Positions 34,901-43,900 of a DNA stretch of 64,000 nt are shown here, one piece after another; the first letter of the stretch is position 1, and each line of letters opens with the position of its first letter. Where the stretch lies: the NCBI RefSeq assembly GCF_014839805.1, contig NC_051123.1, positions 13,064,727-13,128,726 on the forward strand. The letters are read 5' to 3'. The notes beneath the pieces are model-generated. The model searched no databases. It was not told where the DNA came from and saw only the letters and a list, made by a program, of their open reading frames with translations. This DNA is from Manduca sexta. Its lineage: Eukaryota > Arthropoda > Insecta > Lepidoptera > Sphingidae. Position numbers and translations under genes: made by a program.

Positions 34901-37900
34901 AGTACTTACTTATTACCTTTCGTTACATTTTCATTGGGTCATGAAAAAAAATCTAATATTTTCAGTTTCAATTCAAATACAAGTAGATTCCTTTAGTGTC
35001 GTTTTTAAATTTACATTAAGTGACGTCTTGGTAATTTTATCGCGTAGTCTGCTTCACTTTAAAGAATCGCACTAAAGTATTAATTATCGTCCCAAACCCA
35101 CACATACGAAGTAAACCATACCACAGGAAAAATATTGCATGTGACGCGTAAACTACACAAATATAAGTACATATTACATTAATAAAAATTGCAAACAATG
35201 CTAAAAATCAAAACAATTAATTATATTTAGTAATTTAATTTATGAACACAAAACGTTTGTTAAGGCAGAACAAAATCGAAAAATAAAGAAATAAGTTATA
35301 ATGTGTATAACAGTTAAAAATATTATAAATCAAACCTATTTAGTACATACATATAAATTGCAAACTTATTAACTCTATAGTTCGCGACGGATTTACACGA
35401 TTTGAAAATAGAATGTGGTGTGATTGGCCACGCCCATATCAGCCGCCGAAGCGTCAAGGTCCGCACATAAGTCGCCCATACGTAGAGTTATACAATATAC
35501 ATATCGAGGATTTACTGCAAAAACCTGCTAATCTACACTTTTAACAAAAACTCTTATGTTTTTCAGCTTTGTGTAATGATAACTGCTACCCTCAATATTA
35601 TACAAGATATGATATGGTAAAAACAGTTAAATAAGTACAACAAAATGCCCCATATTCGATTGCTAAAATATCATAAAGAACGTTATAAATCATTTCCGCA
35701 GTAAATGGTACATTAAAAAGAGAATAAATGTTCATAACATAGGTGTCGACGCGCAATTTAACGCGGTAAACGGTTTATTTTTGCTCGTATTATAAAAATA
35801 ATTAAAAAAGTGTCTGAAGTTCTAGTTTTTGTTGTCAAAGTGGTAATAATTGATAAATATCGTTTGGTAGACAGTTTTGAGACATTCAACAGCAAGAGCT
35901 GGTTGGGCGGCCTATATATTCACTAAAATATTATATTTAAAACTGTGGGTGAATTCTCCTAAGTTAACGTGCACTGTGTGGACACTGTGCGCTAGCTGGA
36001 AACGCATCGGGTCTGTGTCGCTACTGTGTTGTGGGCCGTGCACTGTGTCAACTCCGTATTAGCTGGAAAGGCATCGGAGTCTGTGACTTTACTGTGCGGC
36101 ATAATTAACTAGAATCCAGGCTTGCCAACTTAGGACTTTTAGCCCTAAATTTAGGGCTAAAATAAGTGTAGTGGGCTTTTTTCAGGGCCTAAAAAAATAT
36201 AGGGCTATTTTTAGAGCTATAAATTTTTTTTCTTGTATTACTGTTTGCCTGAACAAAAAACGATTAAAAACGCAAAACGTTTAAGTTTTTCAACAAAACA
36301 TAATGCAATAATTCCACATACACCCCACTCACAGACGCTGTATTATAATTCTCTTTGATCCTCACAACTACAGGCATGGCTTCGGCCTTTAAATTTTAAT
36401 AAAACAGGGAACTTATTTCAATTATATTCTTAGATAGCTATACATATTGGGTATACACTACACCATACAGAATAACATTGACAGTACAGGGCTTTTCTTG
36501 GGGTATTTGCATTAAGGGCTATTTAGGGATATTTTATCGTGACTTTAGGGAAATTTTTTTTAGGAGTTGGTAACCCTGCTAGAATCGCATCGAGAATCTT
36601 TACACGTCAACGCGTCAACGGTGATTCGACCAACGTCGCCCGTCGAATTGTTGCCGAGACAAAATTTCGCCAAAAATTAGAAGAAGCTGCAGTATCATTA
36701 TGAGGGAAGAAGTGACACAGGCGCTGCGAACCATGACTACGAAGTTACAAAAACGTTGTAGAAAAGGTGTCTTCCTTTGAACAGTCACTGACGCTTTTCA
36801 ACACTTGCTACGAAGACTTAAAGAAAAGCATCCATGAGCGATAGCAATAATTCGGTCTCTTATCCTCTCGGCCCATTGTAATCGCAGGTAAAAGAGTTAC
36901 TTACACCCACGTTTACAAACTTTAAACCACGACAACGAATCATGCAAATTTAATTGAACTTAAACACAAGAATATGCCAAATGTTTAACTTATAGCTTTC
37001 TTGCAGTCATTTTCGATTAGCTTAAAAACTAATTAACCTCAGGAGTGATGGCAAAGTCCAAAAAAATAATTATAATCTAATGGCATATTTAACGAATTTT
37101 CCACCTTGCTGTCTTTTAAGGCTAATTTAAGCCAAAATAGCCCCCATGAAGGACTATTTTTTTATACTTAATGAATATGTACGTTAAGAGTCTGAAGAAG
37201 TTTTTGACCTACTTTAGAATCACGAAGTCACCTGTTTAGTTTTTTAATTTAAAGAAGGATATTTAAGTTATAATTCATAGAACGTAAGTTTTTCACTTGA
37301 TACCAACATTTTCATGATTTTCATTAAAGTTACGAAGCTGATTGTTTTTAGGCAAAAAGTACAGTTCTAATGAAAATTTTGTTGCAATAAAAAAATCTCG
37401 AATAAATCATTTACTTTTTTTTAATGAAAACATTTAATCGTTCAAATCGAAAATTCTCAAAAATTCCGAAAAATATTCATAACTCGAAAACTATGAAAAA
37501 TCGCAGAACATACATGGGTGTGATTCGGATACCCCAAAGGGTGCTCTATCTCTGGCCTTCCGGTTGACACTACTTTCTAGGACAACCTGTATAAATAAAT
37601 CAATAAATATACTTAAATAAATAATACTCATATAAAGAAACACTCCTCAGTGTTGTTAGCAGTTTCCGTAAATTTGATTTAGTCCGCTTATCAATTTGGG
37701 AATCTACGTGTGAAGATATTTGGGTAATGGTTGAAATGCGTGCAGACAAAATATAAAAAACTTGCTATCTGTACTGTCTATCTCCCTCCTCCTGTCAAAC
37801 CAATAGAATTAAATATTTTTTTAGATAATGCCAACAACTATGTTAAGTTAGCTGACGGGATTGTACTACTTGGGGATTTCAATTTGCCATTTATAAAGTG

Positions 37901-40900
37901 GACCAAATGTGGCAATTTCATTAAACCTTCGCACTGAGGTAGGTAACTTATTAGGAAATGGAGTCGTAGATTTCTTTCTATTTCCAACATCTACCAATGG
38001 AATCATGTATGTATGTAACGAAGATGACAGAACATTGGATCTTGCTATTAGTACAATTATATTAAATAACTAGCTTCCGCTCGCAGCTTGGATTTCGGAC
38101 TTCAAAAATGGAGCCGGTCGCGAACGTTCGAGAATGTTCGTTTTACGAAGCTACTCGCTAGGTGATTCGCTAGCCTCTAGGTGCCAAGCAAGCCGCCTGC
38201 CTGTGCGTTCGCGACCTTATATATATACGAAAATAATCCTTATAGCATGATTCAGTATTCACGCATGATGGCTTATTATTAACGTATTTCATGTATAACT
38301 TTGGTGTTTCTATACCGATTTCTATGATTCTTTTTTATGGAATATTTAATAATGTTAACTTTTTAATTAGGGATGACTGAGAGTGTTATAAACGTAAGAG
38401 TAGACAAATATAATGAGAAAGCTTCGAACTGCTAAGCTATCGGGAGTTACACGTGTTATTGTGAGTCAACCATAAAAGATAGACATATGCTGTCGTGGGA
38501 TATTTTTACATAATTTTAAGGAGAACATTTCCGTCATACATGATTTCTGTGTAGCTTTAACCATTAAGGTTGCACACGCGACGGAAGCTTAAAAAATGGA
38601 GTAACTTCTCCCGTTTTCCCAACATTTCCCTTCACTGCTCTGCTCCTATTAATTGTAGCGTGATGAAAAGTATACTATAACCAGCACAGGAGAATGACAA
38701 ATAATTGTACCAAGTTTCGTTAAAATCCGTCGAGTAGTTTTTGTTTCTATAACGGTTATACAGACACACAGACAGACAGACAGACAAAAATTTTACTAAT
38801 TGCATTTTTGGCATCAGTATCGATCCCTAATCACCCCCTGATAGTTATTTTGGAAATATATTTCATGTACAGAATTGACCTCTCTACAGATTTATTATAA
38901 GTATAAGTATAGATAGATAGATAGAAGATAGATAGATAATAATAGTACAATTATATAAACTTGACCACGGGCATCCACCATTTATTCTCACTTTGCCTGA
39001 AATTGATGTCAAGTATCTCAGACCAAAAGCGTCTTTTGATTTCAACTTCTATCACACACATTGAGTAATACTTATTACACAAAAAAAAATCTTTATTATA
39101 ATATATCGTAACTTTGACTACTAAAATAATTGAGACCTGCTATGATTAAGCACTTTTAGTAGGTTTAAACTTTTAATAACTCAAAACGGTCTTCACTGCA
39201 CTTAGCAGGTTTTCGCAGTAAATCCTTGATATTATTATAATCTTTTATAACACTCACAGCGCGGACGACGCGAGCGTCAAGTCGATATTGATAAGAAACG
39301 AAACGACTGTACAAAACAATAACATCCTTCTGGACATTATAATACTGACTATAAAAAAGACTGCAGAAAATTGCACTGCGCCCGCCATCTAAACATCGTT
39401 CCCAGTAATAAAATGTAACCGCTCGCCATTGTGATGCATAAATAGTACTTATAGTCAAAACTCGAAACAAACAAGTTGTCCGCAACAAACCACGTGGTGA
39501 CTTTATCTATCGAACGCCATTGTTACGTCGCGTCTTGGCGCGGCGCGGCGTCGCAGCGTGGTGCTATGAGTTTTCACAAAACTTTAAAAAGTTAATACAA
39601 TATGGCCTCAATAATCCGAACCTAAGCTAATCCGAACGACCCCCTGCCTGAAGAATGGGCAGATGAAGTCGACATTTTAATTCCCGAATAAATGCTTTTG
39701 CGCAAATTTAAGGACAAAGCGTTTTCAATATCACTAAAAACTAGCCGTCAGTGTACTATATTAGAAATGTTCAAAAAGTATAAATACACATGTATGTAAT
39801 GTAATAGAATCATCCCTTAATTATATTGTAACAATTTATAGTGATTAAAACATAGTTTCCATTATGAATTTTTATTGTTTATCCTAAAATGTTTGCATAC
39901 TATAATCCGAACGCTTAATATCCGAAAAGGGTATAAATTTTGGGCGTTCGGAGTATCGAGGCTCTATTGTACCTATATCTTTTGATTCTGTAGGTAGATT
40001 TTGTTGAAATATACACCAGATGTTACTTAAACTTCATATTTTTTGAGTAATTTGATTTTGAATCTAATAAGTGGAATTTTCGAAACACCCGCGCTAATTG
40101 GGAATTCTGTTTACAAGTCTATAAGTCTAGTATAACAGTTTTATCGCTATTACGCATTTTTTCATAATATTTACTCGCGTAAACTGATAATGTCAACATG
40201 ACGCGACGCGACGTGACGTGACGTTGCGTATAATAATATTATATTCAACATTCTGAATGTTCCTTGCGTGGCACTCACGAGGCGATACTCAGAAATATTG
40301 CTAATTTTTTTTTTAATGTACCTTTATTCGTTCATTATTCGTTTTTAGTTTATATTTATACTTTCTTTCAGGACAATGTGAGAATCAAAGTGATAAAACA
40401 CTGATTAGATAAGTTGCTGATATTTCTTTTAGAAGAGCGCAACATATTCGACCTTGTGTTTTTCCACATATGGAAAAAAAAATAGTTCTATGTATTATAT
40501 TAATTAATTAATATCAGCTCTGTATTATATACTGTCCCACTGTTGAGCACGGGCCTCCTCTACTACTGAGAGGGATTAGGCCTTAGTCCACCGCGCTGGT
40601 CTAGTGCGGATTGGTAGACTTCACACACCTTCGAAATTCCTATAGAGAACTTCTCGGATGTGCAGGTTTCCTCACGATGTTTTCCTTCACCTATAAAGCG
40701 AACGATAAATTCACAAAGAATACACACATAATTTTTTAGAAAAGTCAGAGGTTGTGCCCTTGGAATTTGAACCTGCGGACATTCGTCTCGGCAGTCCGTT
40801 CCGCAACCAACTAGGCTATCGCCGCTTACTACTACTATATGTATATTGTATGTACTATATGAGTTCTATGTATCTATTTTTCATAATTATCTATTTTCCG

Positions 40901-43900
40901 TTCAACGGAAGCTACGAATTATTAACAATTTATAGTTTACGTTTTGCGTGTGATAGGTACCTATTAATAAACAACAAGTTCAAAAGTTGAAGGTCAACCA
41001 ATTTTATCATCAAACATATCTATCAAGATACAATCGCATAACGTTTAGCGCAAAACTTCTTGAACCAATATTATTGTTCTTTTAATTATAAAAAAATATT
41101 ACGTGTTTAATTTGAACATCATGTGTCGCTAATAATGTTCATATTAAATTCTACATGCCAATTCTAAAGAAAGAAACATTATACGCTAATGAGAGAAATT
41201 GTTGTCGAACAAATGTAAAGACAAACTAGAAACTGACGCATCTGAGGTGTGTATATTATATTTATTTATCGAATCCAGTCTCAACGTTGAAACGATTGAT
41301 ATATAATATACATAATCAAACTAATAAGTAAGCGCTACCGCCCGACCTAAGAAACAGGTAATTTCTGACGATAGATGGCGTTAACACGCCTTTGTGACTC
41401 ACTCGTTACAATATCGTCGGTTTACTGCAAGAACTCATCAACTGACAAATACAAAAGTATGAATTAAGTCAGTTTTAGTTATATTGTTTTCCCGATATCA
41501 CATTAGATATAATAGGGGACCGGCCTATGCTTGATTTTGTACATTATTCTATATGTAATGTTTAATAATACGAAAAAGAAGCACTCCTGCGAAAACTGCA
41601 TAACAATTGGTTAAAAAATGAGCGAGCAATTCATATTTAAAATATTGTAATGTACAGAAGTGGGCGCGATGTGGAATATCGCTTCATCTCTTTCTTTCGC
41701 ACGCGTCGTAATTCCCGATGACGTCACATGTGGGTATTTCGTCTCTTTTCTGTTTCTTGTAAATTACCCTTTCCACTGAAATTCAAAGTCTTATAACTTG
41801 TTGATTTTTTACCGGATTTTAATAATTCTTTCAGTGTTATAATTTATATTATGTAAATATTTGATAATAGTAAAGAACAAAAATGAGTCCGGTACCCTAT
41901 TATGTTAAAAGCAAGTAAAACACTATTATAATATTGAATATTTTATTCTTAAAATCAAGTGAGTTTGTTAAATATTATATTTCGTTCAGGGCGTTATAAA
42001 CTGTAATTGATGAGTTTTTCCCATTAGTGAGTTCTTGCAGTAAACCGACGATATAATATATTTTGTGATATTCTATTCCTTATGAGGTGAATCACTTGCG
42101 ATTAGCTCTGTACGATATAACGCTCATCCAGTCTCTAAGTACTGAGGACCTATATAATTCATTATATTCGTCTGGCAAGCGATGTTTCAAATATATTTTA
42201 TTATTGTTCAATTAAGTTGTGTATTAAAACGAAATGAATGTGTTTTTAGTAGAATTACTTACCTATCTGAATGGTCTGTTTCACAAGTTTCAAGAACATT
42301 TTATGTGGCAGTTATTGTATTAGACGGTCAATGCAGATAGTATTTATTTTATGATAATTTATTTGTGAGCATAGACTAAGGAGGTTTTAATTTAGTCGAC
42401 TTATACTGCCGTGCTAAGTTCAAGAGCGGTATCTCAAAAAAAATCTAAATCTTGGTTTTATGTCGTCAGATAGCTTAAAGAAATACCCATCCAATGAATT
42501 TACCTAAAGAACAGTATCTTGTTTAGAACTTGTTAATAAAACCTTAAAAGAGTTTATCTATCTGCGTTTTACATACAAAACTATAAAACTGTATTTACTA
42601 AACTTCTCTTATTTCAAAATAAGGTTTCCCTGACATACGGCTTTTACGCTTAGCACGGCAGTATATATTTATGTGATGAGTCCCGTTTAATTAGAAATTG
42701 TGAAGCAAGCCTTTAATATTTAAAGTACCTGCTTTTCCTCGGTGTCCATAGATATGCTGCGGGAAATTATTTTTAATAAAAGAAAATAATAGAAAAACTG
42801 TATTTTTTTTAAATAAATACATATAGTACTAATAATCAATACTAAACCATTTGAAAAATTATGATAATAAAAGAAAAACAACTCACGGGTGTTCGCGGCG
42901 CGGGTTGAAGTTCTGGTGCCGCATGTTGCTGCCTCGGCGGCGGCATTACAAGTTCTGGTGCCGCGTGTTGCTGCATCGGCGGCGGCATTACAAGTTCTGG
43001 TGCCGCGTGTTGCTGCATCGACGGCGGCATTACAAGTACTGGTGCCGCATGTTGCTGCCTCAGCGGCGGCATTACAAGTTCTGGTGCCGCGTGTTGCTGC
43101 ATCGGCGGCGGCATTACAAGTTCTGGTGCCGCGTGTTGCTGCATCGACGGCGGCATTACAAGTTCTGGTGCCGCGTGTTGCTGCATCGGCGGCGGCATTA
43201 CAAGTACTGGTGCCGCATGTTGCTGCCTCAGCGGCGGCATTACAAGTTCTGGTGCCGCGTGTTGCTGCATCGGCGGCGGCATTACAAGTTCTGGTGCCGC
43301 GTGTTGCTGCATCGGCGGCGGCATTACAAGTTCTGGTGCCGCGTGTTGCTGCATCGGCGGCGGCATTACAAGTTCTGGTGCCGCGTGTTGCCGCCTCGGC
43401 GGCATTACAAGTTCTGGTGCCGCGTGTTGCTGCATCGGTGGCGGCATTACAAGTTCTGGTGCCGCGTGTTGCTGCATCGGTGGCGGCATTTCAATTCCCA
43501 GTGCCGCTTGTTCATTCATCGCCAACATTTCTCCAAGTTCCGAGAACGAGTCGAATCCCGACGGCGAGCTACAAATCGTTAATTTGATTTAAGACCAAAA
43601 CCAAAAACAATCACAAAACATATTTTGATTATAAGTTGGTTCCCGCCTTTAACACCATAACTTCAAATAATAGAGCATATTTTCGTTAGTCGAAAACAAA
43701 ACGGTTTTACTCACGTATCAAAAGTAGTCGGAATCGCCGACCAGTTTCGACCTATTAAGTAGGTCATCCTCAGGGGCGAGTGCTAAGAGGACGTCGCGTC
43801 GCGGAGGCCTCTCGATCACTGTCAGCCAGCCACGCCCGCGCCACCGCCCGCCTAGCGGCACGTAAAGCACGGCTCTAAGATTGGGGTGGGGGTGGTTCAG

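Noticed and set aside
42851..43587. Two long plus-strand open frames (about 240 codons) over the p53 repeat block
   Set aside because: They arise because a 42-bp unit without stops is open in several frames. Only the minus-strand frame is bounded by matching splice sites and joins p53 exons in phase.
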